Of a stretch of 64,000 nucleotides of DNA, positions 12,041 through 21,297 are shown piece after piece; within the stretch, counting starts at the first letter, position 1; the number at the start of each line of letters is the position of its first letter. Under the pieces are notes generated by a model. The model did not search any database. It was not told the origin of the DNA and saw only the letters and a program-made list of their open reading frames with translations. This stretch comes from Saccharomycopsis phalli (taxonomy: Eukaryota > Ascomycota > Saccharomycetes > Ascoideales > Saccharomycopsidaceae): positions 806,001 through 870,000 of the forward strand of contig CP073212.1 in assembly GCA_020342235.1 (NCBI GenBank). The letters are read 5' to 3'. A program made the translations under genes and the position numbers.

Positions 12041-12424
12041 TGTTGAAAGTGCTGAAAGTGTTGAAGGAGTTAATGCATGGTGAAATACATCATGCATGAT
12101 AAATAAGCTGGTATTGAGAAATAGCAATCCTTCAGTACCATGATATCATACTGTTTATGGTATATTAAGAGTATGAGGTCATAGTATTAGCAATCTAATA
12201 AAGTTATCAGGTCATACTAATAGTGAACTGATAATAATATGAGGTCATACTAATAATGATGTCATGAGATAAAGATAACTGAAGGCATCTCAGAAAGAAT
12301 ATAAATAGGACAGGAAATAGCTAGTATAGTAACAAGAATAAGAATATCTACAATAGTAAGATATGGAAGCCATTGAGAGAAACGCTAGCTTACGACATTT
12401 CAACATGCATTAGATCTTTCAACA
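12041..12424 (+). repeat. 3' LTR of copia element Y (384 bp)
   Basis: It begins TGTTGAAAG after a purine tract (aagagaggg) and ends with the exact reverse complement CTTTCAACA. It has a TATA-like motif (gaatataaatagg, about 12297). Two further decayed copies of its right half occur at 29264-29372 and 45470-45598. The 174 bp between it and tRNA-Gly hold no gene that I can see. Confidence 0.8.
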
Positions 12425-12598
12425 GGAAGATCTTCTTAATCTCTCAGATTTTCGACATCTTCAACAACAACAAGCCATTCAGAGGATACGTAATATGTTT
12501 GTCAGTAATGTAATGATAATTGATATCACTTTAACGTTATATTTAGGAAAAATAATTCTCATATTAAGTAAGAAAAATAATGCGTTACTAAGTAAAAA

Positions 12599-12669
12599 TG
12601 CGATGACCGGGAATCGAACCCGGGGCCCAACCTTGGGAAAGTTGAATTTTACCACTAAACCATCAACGC
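12599..12669 (-). tRNA. tRNA-Gly (anticodon CCC)
   Basis: The minus strand folds as a full cloverleaf. D-arm box A is TGGTTTAGTGG. The anticodon stem is CAACT/GGTTG with loop TTCCCAA. The T-arm CCGGG-TTCGATT-CCCGG holds box B. The discriminator is A and there is no intron. The Pol III terminator TTTTT follows at 12593-12597 on the minus strand. The acceptor stem GCGTTGA/TCATCGC has a U4-U69 mismatch; all other pairs are good. An LTR of the Ty3 family lies 11 bp upstream. Confidence 0.92.
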
Positions 12670-12680
12670 AACTATAAATT

Positions 12681-13370
12681 TGTAACGACAAAATATCGTT
12701 TACACTAGACATGTGTACTCCACGTGTTGGTCACATGGAATGACACGTGAGCATCACATGCCAGCGTGCGGATAAGGGATGATGCCTATGGTGACGAGAA
12801 AGGAAGTCAAAACACTGCCGTGTACTGAGACGAGTCAGGAAGAATCCCGAAAGAGGATATAAGGCAAACCTTATTGAAGGAAGTAACCCTGTCTCTGGAA
12901 TAATATAAATACAGAAGGAAATAGCTAATAAATCATCAAGTAACTTAGAGATACAATCTGAGATAACTATATGTCAAAGTTTATATAAGTAGGGGTAATT
13001 AATGACTATGAAGCACTAATATAAACTCTATATATTTTGTTGTTCCTTTTAATATTGAATGATTGAATCTAAACCAAAGGTCCTTAAAACGATAGATGTC
13101 CTAGGTAGTTTTCTACCTAGCCTTTTATAGTCGCTCCAATGATCCGTGTATGCCGTACGGAGAGAATATACTCGCCGTACGGCCATAGCAGGTCACTCGT
13201 GTTTGATCTACCAGAGTGTACTAATTACATACTACTTTGTGACCAGCTAGTGATCAACTGGTGATCACGACAACTATACAACTTATATCTTGTAGTTAAC
13301 AATACTTCATATTGTTAATTAGCTAATTTATAAGTGATTGTAACGATACCACCAGGATTTTATCGTTACA
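12681..13370 (+). mobile_element. Solo Ty3-type LTR (family A), split by LTR-E
   Basis: This solo LTR matches the LTRs of the Ty3 element at 15794-21284. Without the inserted 307 bp it is 383 bp, the same length as theirs. The duplication AAATT flanks it (12676-12680 and 13371-13375). It sits 11 bp upstream of the 5' end of tRNA-Gly, in opposite orientation to the tRNA, matching the known Ty3 habit of inserting at Pol III start sites. Confidence 0.92.
12972..13272 (-). mobile_element. Solo LTR family E, nested in LTR-A
   Basis: On the minus strand it reads TGTCGTGATCACC ... CTTTGACA, 301 bp, and is flanked by ACTATA on both sides (12966-12971 and 13273-13278), a 5-6 bp duplication. A second copy lies at 45175-45467. 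Both have a TATA-like motif followed by an inverted repeat CTAGGTAG...CTACCTAG. This copy also has two CCGTACGG palindromes. Confidence 0.85.
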
Positions 13371-13381
13371 AAATTTAAGTT

Positions 13382-13683
13382 TGTAACGGGCAATCCTCGG
13401 AACCTCTCCTCTGGTGCATAGAAGGTACACGTGAATAGCATGTGAAGTCATACCACATGCAATGAACAACATGAAGAAGACCGTTATCTCTGGAACATGG
13501 TCTAGGCCTTGCAAAGATACGTCTTTAAGTTACGTACAGCAAGAGTCAGACATGCTCTTTCCCTATTAAGGTCAAAGAAGGTCTAGACCGTCCTAAAAAG
13601 GATTCTTACGCCTCCACCAGACACAAGACAATGGAACACCTCCACCATATAGAATAATATAAATAGCTGGGAAACCTGCTATA
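13382..13683 (+). mobile_element. Solo LTR-like repeat, family B, plus copy
   Basis: It begins TGTAACGGGC and is an inverted counterpart of 14485-15052 (most of 13470-13680 is nearly identical to the reverse complement of 14488-14700). It contains a TATA-like agaataatataaatag near its right end. The end at 13683 is set by alignment with the other copy. No clean target duplication was found. Confidence 0.7.
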
Positions 13684-14484
13684 AGCTCAACTCACTTTGG
13701 GAGAAATTCCATCTTAGCTTATTATAACAAACATTATTGTAAGCTTCTTCTGTCCCCTCGGAATAGTATTTTATTGAGGTAATACTGAATATCCTGACCA
13801 TTTAGGATAGTGACGTACATTAGTGAAATGTACTTATCCTATCAGAGTTCTTGGTCTCGTAACCATGATTGATGATGTAGTTACAACCGGATGGAGGAGT
13901 ATTACCCTACCTATAATACCTTATAAGAGGGATTTACTGCCTCCAAAAATACTTAGTTCAGAATTTTATATACAGAATGTATATTACGGTATCGATTGGA
14001 ACAATGTATAATTGTTATAGTAACTGACGTCATACGAAGTATGATACAAGAAGATGGTCACGTGATAAATGGAACGAGCAGCATGGGAAGCATGGACGCC
14101 GATCTATGATGATGTGCAGTATGACTCCGCCACAACACAGGGGACACGTATATGTGAGAGATGCAGGTATAAAAGATAGTAGTTTAGACCTGAAGATCTT
14201 TAGTTCAAAATAAATATAGTATACGTTTGTAAGATAGCTCGGCACTATCAATAATACCTCGTATCTTACTGAGCTCACTACTACTATTGATTATTATTTA
14301 TTTATTACTACCAGTGCAAAGTCCCCATCAGAGAAGAGACCACACTAGGTACGTCAGTAGCTACTGATAGTTCTGTGTTCCGAACCTACAATATTATTTA
14401 TTTAATATTCTGGGCCGTATTTACGTATTAAGTTTTTCCTTGTGATTGATCGCAGTCTAAGGTTTTTTGTTAGTACATCAAGCT
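13684..14484. other. Intergenic spacer between LTR-B copies, no gene
   Basis: No convincing coding frame. The part from about 14010 to 14320 looks like another decayed LTR: it has CACGTG, a TATA-like ggtataaaaga at about 14165 and AT-rich ends, but I could not fix its ends or a target duplication. Confidence 0.5.
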
Positions 14485-15052
14485 TGTAGCAGATTTCCCA
14501 GCTATTTATATTATTCTATATGGTGGAGGTGTTCAATTGTCTTGTGTCTGGTGGAGGCGTAAGAATCCTTTTTAGGACGGTCTAGACCTTCTTTGACCTT
14601 AATAGGGAAAGAGCATGTCTGACTCTTGCTGTACGTAACTTAAAGACGTATCTTTGCAGGGCCTAGACCATGTTCCAGAGATAACGGTCTTCTTCATGTT
14701 CATTGCATGTTGTATGACTTCACGTGACATGCACGTGTACCTTCTATATGTAATGATATAAGTTCAGGTGGACGTGTCACGTGATAATGATTTGGTAATG
14801 GGTGAATGGTTAAGGAGACGTGGTAATTCCACGTGGACGATAAGGTTAGGTTTACCCTACTTAAGAGAATGATAAATAGAAAAGAGAACAACATGAACGG
14901 CACTGGTATTCTGAGCTCATCTTACAACTTATACATTGTAGTCAACAGACCTTGGGCTGTTGAATAAGGATTATAAGTGTTATAACGATTAGCTCGAACT
15001 AAATTCGTTATACTATACTCCAAAGGAGAGGTACCAAGAATTGCCCGTCACA
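14485..15052 (-). mobile_element. Solo LTR family B, minus copy, split by LTR-D
   Basis: On the minus strand it reads TGTGACGGGC ... CTGCTACA. The duplication AAGCT flanks it exactly (14480-14484 and 15053-15057). Removing the nested LTR-D leaves about 299 bp. The insertion site is about 16 bp upstream of the mature tRNA-Thr 5' end once the later insertions are removed. Confidence 0.85.
14749..15012. mobile_element. Solo LTR-like insertion, family D, inside LTR-B
   Basis: A 264-bp segment that begins TGTAATGATA and ends TTCGTTATA, flanked by CTATA on both sides (14744-14748 and 15013-15017). It interrupts sequence that is continuous in the other LTR-B copy. The termini resemble the TGTAAC...GTTACA ends of families A-C. 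Orientation is uncertain. Confidence 0.75.
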
Positions 15053-15060
15053 AAGCTAAA

Positions 15061-15442
15061 TGTAACGATAAAATCCTGGTGGTATCGTTACAATCACTTA
15101 TAAATTGGCTAATTAACAATAAGAAGTATTGTTAACTACAAGATATAAGTTGTAAAGTTATCTCAGACTGTATCTCTAAGTTACTTGATGATTTATTAGC
15201 TATTTCCTTCTGTATTTATATTACTCCAGAGACAGGGTTACTTCCTTAATTAAAGGTTGCCTCAAATCCCTTTTGGGATTCTTCCTGACTCGTCCTTCCA
15301 TTCAACAGTGTTTTGATTTCCCTTCTCGTCACTATCGGCATCATCCCTTATCCGCACGCTGACATGTGATGCTCACGTGTCATCCCATGTGACCAACACG
15401 TGGAGTACACGTGTCTAGTGTAAACGATATTTTATCGTTACA
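15061..15442 (-). mobile_element. Solo Ty3-type LTR (family A), minus copy
   Basis: 382 bp, homologous along its whole length to the Ty3 LTRs at 15794 and 20902, but more diverged. Its left flank is CTAAA (15056-15060). The same CTAAA is found on the right once LTR-C and the Ty3 element are taken out, so it was inserted directly upstream of tRNA-Thr before both. Confidence 0.88.
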
Positions 15443-15445
15443 CTA

Positions 15446-15787
15446 TGTAACGAGAAATGTTCAAGTTCTCTCGTTAAAACACTTATTATGCTGAATAGTC
15501 GAATTAATCCTTAGTAAAACTACACAGAATAAGTTGTAGGATGTTCTAAGAAGTCTTGTAAGATTTAGTTAATCCTTTTTACGCCTTTTATTAAGCGCTA
15601 TATATAGTAATATTTGCCACTACTGTGGAGGCTTATATCTTTTCACCCAAATATCTTTAACTGGATTCATGTCTTTAGATGTAATAATATCATTCGATGT
15701 ATTCATATGTTTAGATGGATTCATAACTTTTAACTTGGCACGTGACAATTAACACGTGCTCAATGATCCTGACCAATTCCCGTTACA
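15446..15787 (+). mobile_element. Solo LTR family C
   Basis: 342 bp, TGTAACGAGAAATG ... CCCGTTACA, flanked by the exact duplication CACTA (15441-15445 and 15788-15792). The interior does not match LTR-A. It contains CACGTG-type sites. The orientation is assigned by convention only. Confidence 0.82.
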
Positions 15788-15793
15788 CACTAA

Positions 15794-16176
15794 TGTAACG
15801 ACAAAATATCGTTTACATTAGACACGTGGGATACACGTGTTGGTCACATGGGATGACACGTGAGCATCACATGCCAGCGTGCGGATAAGGGATGATGCCT
15901 ATGGTGACGAGAAAGGAAGTCAAAGCACTGCCGTGTACAGAGATGAATATGGAAGAATCCCGAAAGAGGATATAAGGCAAACCTTATTGAAGGAAGTAAC
16001 CCTGTCTCTGGAATAATATAAATACAGAAGGAAATAGCTAATAAATCATCAAGTAACTTAGAGATATATTCTGAGATAACTTTACAACTTATATCTTGTA
16101 GTTAACAATACTTCATATTGTTAATTAGCCAGTTTATAAGTGATTGTAACGATACCATCAGGATTTTATCGTTACA
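15794..16176 (+). repeat. 5' LTR of Ty3 element (383 bp)
   Basis: It runs from TGTAACGACAAAATATCG to TTTTATCGTTACA. A TATA-like aataatataaatacag is at about 16013. Each end of the LTR is itself a near-perfect hairpin built from TGTAACGA and its complement. Confidence 0.95.
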
Positions 16177-16178
16177 TT

Positions 16179-16188
16179 TGGTAGCGCC
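16179..16188 (+). promoter_or_regulatory. Primer binding site, initiator tRNA-Met 3' end
   Basis: TGGTAGCGCC begins 2 nt after the 5' LTR and is exactly complementary to the 3' end (GGCGCTACCA) of yeast initiator tRNA-Met, the primer known for Ty1 and Ty3. Confidence 0.92.
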
Positions 16189-16218
16189 ACAAGGTTAAAG
16201 AAAACCGAGTTTGAATCT

Positions 16219-19200
16219 GTGATTATGTCAGATATTATGGAGGGTTCCTCTCACGCCTCATCAGGAAATGATGACGGACTCCCTAATTATTTCCAAATGA
16301 TTGACCCTTTCACAGGGACTGGATCAGTTGATGATGCTCTTCAATTCCGAGCTGCATGTAACCGGGCTATCAAGCCTGGTTGGACTGATTTTGACAAGAT
16401 TAATACCATAGGGTTTAGGACGAAAGGACCAGCTAGAAAATGGTATGACCTGTATTGGGAATCTAGAGGACAGGAGCATACCATCCAAGAGTTTTGGAAG
16501 GAATTTGAAAGTCGGTTCGTCAGCTCCAGACACGAATGGAAGGCTCGTAAGGAGTTTAGGGAAATGAAGTTCTTCGGCCCAGCCGGTGATCTTGTTGAGT
16601 TTCAAGATAGATTCCGTATTCTTAGCGCCCTTGTTAGAAACTTACCTCTAACTGCTGACGAAGTATTTCGAGATTATTACATTATGACACTTGACCGCGA
16701 GCTTGAGATTAAAGTCTTGGAATCTAACCCTGAAACCTTGAACGAAGCTATGGAACGCTCATCTCAATTCCATGAAAATAGACGGGCATTATTTGTTGGA
16801 AGACGCGATACAAGAAAAAGACGCTCGAACTTTGCTGATTCTCAAAGACTGGCACCTGCTCAGAAGGATAACGGTTCTAAAAATAATCAAAATGGAAGAT
16901 CAAGACTGTATACTCCGTGTGACATTTGCAACAAAAGAGGTCATCGATCAGAGGAATGCTGGTTTGCTAAAGGAAAGGCATCGAACATAAATGCCATTAA
17001 TGATGATGATGTTTCAGACGTCGATAAAGCAGAATCTGGAGAGACAAAAAAATGGTTAGGGTCTATTAGTGTTGAAAGTCCACAAGTAGACCCAGATATT
17101 TCTGCCTTAGGTTGGGAACCTAGGGGTCTGACCTTTGTTTATGTAACCTTAAAATATAAAGGAGAAGTGATTAAAGCGTTGATTGATACTGGCGCGACAC
17201 TTTCTTGCATTAACAGACGGATCATCCAGAAAATTGACTTTCCTGTAAGAAAGACTACTACTATTCATAATCTTACTGACGCTGCTGGTCGGATTATTGA
17301 ACGAGTCCTGGAGTGGGCTCTGGGCACCTTTAAAGTTGAAGGAGAGGTACCAATAAAAGATGTCACTCTCTCTTTTCTTGTGTCCGAAGAATGTGCTCAC
17401 GAGTGTATTATAGGGCTCCCCACTATTATGCAGTATTGGGATTTATTTGCCCACATTATAAGTAAACAGAAAGAAAAATTAGAGGTTATTCAACCCATTG
17501 CAGCCAGAGAAGCGAATCGGTTATTAAAGAGTCACCAACATGAAGTTTTTACCATTTTGGTGACCCCGGCTCCTGGACTGGAAGAAAAGGATCTGCCTTC
17601 CGTATCAACAATCGAAACAGAAACAGAAACAGAAGTGAATTCTTTATTAATTATTGAGCACGAGGAGAGTTTTCCGGTTAATCCGAAGTACCCCTCGGCG
17701 AACGAACCCACATCTCCCGCTTATGGTCAGAGAACGAGTGAGAATGGGCCGTATTATAAAACCACGTACGACGCCGTGCCACCTCAAAAGTCACCTTCAC
17801 AATATAAGAAGAGAAAGACTACCAACACAGAAATATTGACCGTACGATCGTCCCGTGATGAGCACAGTTACCAACCGACAGACCTGAGCAAAATCAGGCG
17901 ACAAGTGTTGGAAACGTATAAGAATGTAATAAGAGAGGATATGAGGACAGATGGTGTTAGATTCCAAAAAGTGACTCACCACATCCATATTATCCCCGGA
18001 AGTAAGCCCAGTTATAAGAGGCCGTATAGATTGAGCCCTCAAAACAGAGAAGAGCTTAAACAACAAATAAAAGAACTCATTGATACTAAGAAAATCTTTC
18101 CGACGTCATCACCTTTTGGTGCACCTGTTTTGTTTGTTAAAAAAAAAGATGGCAGCAAACGTCTATGTGTCGACTATAGGAGCTTGAACGATATTACGGT
18201 TAAATCACGTTTCCCCTTACCTAGAATTGAGGACTTGTTGGACCACATTCATGGGGCCACTGTGTTCTCTAAATTGGATTTGGTTAGTGGTTACCATCAA
18301 TTACTGATTCACCCACCAGATCGACACAAGACAGCCATGGTCACTCCATTTGGCCAGTATGGTTGGAATGTGATGCCATTTGGCCTTTGTAATGCGCCAG
18401 CGACTTTCCAAGCTGTTATGAATGAACTCCTTATACCCCTCGAGCAGTTTTGTGTTGTTTATATGGATGATATTCTAATCTTTTCTCCAGATACGGAGTC
18501 TCACGCAACCCACATCAAGAAAGTCATGGAAGTTTTGGAAAAAGCTCATTTGGTGGTCAGTACTAAGAAGTCAGAGTTTTATTTAAAACAAGTCTGTTTC
18601 CTTGGTCATACGATTTCGGCTGAAGGTATCACGGTAACTGATGAAAAGACTAAAGATGTTGAAAACGCCATCGTAAGGACACCTGCACAAGCAAGGTCCT
18701 TTGTGGGGTTGGCCGGATACTATCGCCGTTTCATTCCAGACTTCTCCAAAATCTCGAAACCCCTCAACGATTATTTTAATCACAAACCGGTTGCGTGGGT
18801 AGAAGTAGAAGATTCCATTCGAATACTTAAGTACAAGTTGACACATGCCCCCGTGTTGAGAATTTTTGATCCAGACTTAATCTGCAGGGTAACTTCAGAC
18901 GCATCGAAAAATCACATTGGAGCTGTGCTTGAGCAATATGATAACAATGGGAAAATCTTGGGAGTTATTGGATACATGTCGAAGACATTACAGGGCGCTC
19001 AGTTAAACTATGACGTAAGAGAAAAGGAATTACTTGCTATCATTGAAGCTTTCAAACAATGGAGACATTATCTTACTATGCCATTTGAAGTGTATACTGA
19101 CCATCACTCTCTCACATACCTCAATTCGGTCAAAAATGAAAACAATCAACGCTTATTGCGCTGGCAACACTTTTTAGCGGATTTTAACTTTGTCATTCGG

Positions 19201-20865
19201 TATAAACCGGGGTATACAAATAAGGCCGCTGATGCACTTAGCAGAAGTGAGCTCTCTACCGCCGTTGCCACCCTAGGAGAATTAGAGGATGATGAAGAAA
19301 TGGCAGATACAGGTTTAGATATTGGTCCGGAAGAGGAACGATTGATTCCCCCGAACTTACGTGAAACAGAGTTAATGAGACTTCCACCAATTAGCAAAGA
19401 TGACTATTTTGGTGATGATTACTTTAAAAAGATTTATCAAATCCTTGACGGAGACATTGAATGCCCGCGAGAGAGAATGAGTTTAATTAATAAATTTAAA
19501 TTTGCGACCTTTGAAGACCAAAAATATATTGCTTTCCAAACATCGGCCAACAATGTGGTCAGATTGTGTATTCCGGACTGCGGCTTTAGACACAGGTTAC
19601 TTAAAACCGTGCACGAGTCTCTTGGAAGTCTTCATATGGGAATGATAAAAATGATATATCAAATTCAAGACCTTCATCTTTACTGGCCAAATATGTGGAA
19701 AACCATACGACAATATGTTAACCGTTGCAATAAGTGCACCCAAGTGAAAGCGTCTAATCAACACCCAGCCGGCATATTACGCCCGCTAGAGGTTCCACAG
19801 GCTCGTTGGACTGATTTATCAATTGACTTCATAACTGGATTCCAGGCCTCAGGACCTGAGAAATATGACTCAATCATGGTCGTGGTCGACCGTCTAACGA
19901 AGCGGACAATACTAATCGCTAATCACAAGAAGGACAAAACGGAAGACATAGCCAAGCTATTTTATAAAAGAGTAATTTGTGAACATGGTCTCCCTACGTC
20001 CATCGTGTCTGATCAAGATAAAGTCTTTACGAGTGAGCTTTGGGCAACCCTTACTAAATTAATGAGAATTAAACGTTGCCTCTCAACTACTGCTCACCCT
20101 CAGTCAGATGGACAGACGGAACGAATGAATAGAGAATTAATCAAACTTATGACGTTGCACGAGATAACTCAGAGAACAGAATGGAGTGAAGCCCTTCCAA
20201 CCGTCCAATTTGCTTACAACAGTCAATTCCAAGAGAGTATCAAAACTACTCCTTTCTTTGCTGACCTTGGCTATCACCCGCGCTATTGGTCAGTCGTGAC
20301 AGACATCAACATTGCACATTACCTCAACTCTCCTTCCCGCCTTACAGCATTACAGTTTGTGGAACGACAATCAAAGATCGTTTCTGATATTCAATTGAGA
20401 ATGGCAGAAGCCCAGGCAGAACAAAGTATACATTTTAATCGCAGACGAACTCCTATTTCATATGAATTAGGGGAACAGGTACTTATTCACAGGAAACTCA
20501 TCAAGGATGCTGCTCATCGGCAAGCGAAATTTGTTCCTACTTATTTTGGTCCCTTTCCAATCACCAAGACGTCCGATGTCAACGCTTATAGAGTACGGAT
20601 ATCTCCTCTGAAAACAATTAAGGTAAATGTCAAGAACATGAGGAAATACTACCCTATGGAGGTTGCTAAACCAGGAAGCAAGTTTGACACGGAACGACAC
20701 AAAATTATTGCGGTGTTGGAAACAGGGTACCCTTGCACAGTTGTCCTTTATCAGGGACACTCAGGAGCAGTAACAATTCCTACCAGATGGGTACGCTCTC
20801 TTTCAGAAGAACATCGTCAGCGCCTAACCAGAGAATTACAAGCTGCCAGATCAGAAGGAAACTAA
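16219..20865 (+). CDS. Ty3/gypsy gag-pol polyprotein (1548 aa)
   Basis: One frame encodes capsid-like gag (1-230) with a CCHC knuckle CDICNKRGHRSEEC near residue 233, protease (IDTGATLS, about 321), reverse transcriptase (LCVDYRSLN about 650; YMDD about 748), RNase H (TSDASKNHIG about 893) and integrase. Integrase has an HHCC zinc region (H near 1135, CNKC near 1172) and a catalytic triad in DLSIDFITG (about 1202), VSDQDKVF (about 1264) and SDGQTERMNRE (about 1300). The last about 120 residues are basic and Trp-containing, in the place where some relatives have a chromodomain; I cannot confirm one. ATG at 16219 or 16225 could be the start. Gag and pol are in one frame, unlike S. cerevisiae Ty3. 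Confidence 0.93.
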   Translation: MIMSDIMEGSSHASSGNDDGLPNYFQMIDPFTGTGSVDDALQFRAACNRAIKPGWTDFDKINTIGFRTKGPARKWYDLYWESRGQEHTIQEFWKEFESRFVSSRHEWKARKEFREMKFFGPAGDLVEFQDRFRILSALVRNLPLTADEVFRDYYIMTLDRELEIKVLESNPETLNEAMERSSQFHENRRALFVGRRDTRKRRSNFADSQRLAPAQKDNGSKNNQNGRSRLYTPCDICNKRGHRSEECWFAKGKASNINAINDDDVSDVDKAESGETKKWLGSISVESPQVDPDISALGWEPRGLTFVYVTLKYKGEVIKALIDTGATLSCINRRIIQKIDFPVRKTTTIHNLTDAAGRIIERVLEWALGTFKVEGEVPIKDVTLSFLVSEECAHECIIGLPTIMQYWDLFAHIISKQKEKLEVIQPIAAREANRLLKSHQHEVFTILVTPAPGLEEKDLPSVSTIETETETEVNSLLIIEHEESFPVNPKYPSANEPTSPAYGQRTSENGPYYKTTYDAVPPQKSPSQYKKRKTTNTEILTVRSSRDEHSYQPTDLSKIRRQVLETYKNVIREDMRTDGVRFQKVTHHIHIIPGSKPSYKRPYRLSPQNREELKQQIKELIDTKKIFPTSSPFGAPVLFVKKKDGSKRLCVDYRSLNDITVKSRFPLPRIEDLLDHIHGATVFSKLDLVSGYHQLLIHPPDRHKTAMVTPFGQYGWNVMPFGLCNAPATFQAVMNELLIPLEQFCVVYMDDILIFSPDTESHATHIKKVMEVLEKAHLVVSTKKSEFYLKQVCFLGHTISAEGITVTDEKTKDVENAIVRTPAQARSFVGLAGYYRRFIPDFSKISKPLNDYFNHKPVAWVEVEDSIRILKYKLTHAPVLRIFDPDLICRVTSDASKNHIGAVLEQYDNNGKILGVIGYMSKTLQGAQLNYDVREKELLAIIEAFKQWRHYLTMPFEVYTDHHSLTYLNSVKNENNQRLLRWQHFLADFNFVIRYKPGYTNKAADALSRSELSTAVATLGELEDDEEMADTGLDIGPEEERLIPPNLRETELMRLPPISKDDYFGDDYFKKIYQILDGDIECPRERMSLINKFKFATFEDQKYIAFQTSANNVVRLCIPDCGFRHRLLKTVHESLGSLHMGMIKMIYQIQDLHLYWPNMWKTIRQYVNRCNKCTQVKASNQHPAGILRPLEVPQARWTDLSIDFITGFQASGPEKYDSIMVVVDRLTKRTILIANHKKDKTEDIAKLFYKRVICEHGLPTSIVSDQDKVFTSELWATLTKLMRIKRCLSTTAHPQSDGQTERMNRELIKLMTLHEITQRTEWSEALPTVQFAYNSQFQESIKTTPFFADLGYHPRYWSVVTDINIAHYLNSPSRLTALQFVERQSKIVSDIQLRMAEAQAEQSIHFNRRRTPISYELGEQVLIHRKLIKDAAHRQAKFVPTYFGPFPITKTSDVNAYRVRISPLKTIKVNVKNMRKYYPMEVAKPGSKFDTERHKIIAVLETGYPCTVVLYQGHSGAVTIPTRWVRSLSEEHRQRLTRELQAARSEGN

Positions 20866-20886
20866 AATTGGTCGAGTCGCCCAAGA

Positions 20887-20901
20887 TTAAAAGGGGGAAG
20901 A
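20887..20901 (+). promoter_or_regulatory. Polypurine tract of Ty3 element
   Basis: TTAAAAGGGGGAAGA ends directly at the 3' LTR, the usual primer of plus-strand DNA synthesis. Confidence 0.85.
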
Positions 20902-21284
20902 TGTAACGACAAAATATCGTTTACATTAGACACGTGGGATACACGTGTTGGTCACATGGGATGACACGTGAGCATCACATGCCAGCGTGCGGATAAGGGA
21001 TGATGCCTATGGTGACGAGAAAGGAAGTCAAAGCACTGCCGTGTACAGAGATGAATATGGAAGAATCCCGAAAGAGGATATAAGGCAAACCTTATTGAAG
21101 GAAGTAACCCTGTCTCTGGAATAATATAAATACAGAAGGAAATAGCTAATAAATCATCAAGTAACTTAGAGATATATTCTGAGATAACTTTACAACTTAT
21201 ATCTTGTAGTTAACAATACTTCATACTGTTAATTAGCCAGTTTATAAGTGATTGTAACGATACCATCAGGATTTTATCGTTACA
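20902..21284 (+). repeat. 3' LTR of Ty3 element (383 bp)
   Basis: Same as the 5' LTR except one T-to-C difference in the sequence TTCATACTG near the right end. It is followed by ACTAA and then tRNA-Thr. Confidence 0.95.
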
Positions 21285-21297
21285 ACTAAATATAGAA

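Larger units (their letters stand above)
2299..12424 (+). mobile_element. Ty1/copia element Y, broken host of element Z
   Basis: Y is an older copia-type element of a different family. Its gag part (2299-2793) carries a CCHC zinc knuckle (CFKCGKKGHVKKDC). Its protease/integrase/RT/RNase H part continues at 8383-12040, and its 3' LTR is 12041-12424. Recognisable pol motifs are the protease DSGAS, integrase RTDNGGEF and YQNGVAER, RT YVDD, and RNase H CDADW and TAEAEYMAL. Element Z is inserted in it with a CCGAT duplication (2789-2793 and 8378-8382). The left end is not visible because element X abuts it. It is a fossil with a small number of breaks in addition to the insertions. Confidence 0.9.
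15794..21284 (+). mobile_element. Ty3/gypsy element, looks whole and young
   Basis: Full-length element of 5491 bp with two 383-bp LTRs that differ by one base. The duplication ACTAA is at 15789-15793 and 21285-21289. It has an initiator-tRNA primer site, a single gag-pol frame with RT and RNase H before integrase (Ty3/gypsy order) and a polypurine tract. The right end lies 13 bp from the mature 5' end of tRNA-Thr, in the same orientation, as expected for TFIIIB-guided Ty3 integration. Confidence 0.96.

Noticed and set aside
14026-14046. catacgaagtatgata palindrome, similar to a recombinase site core
   Set aside because: Only a short half-match, no spacer and no recombinase nearby; more likely part of a decayed LTR.
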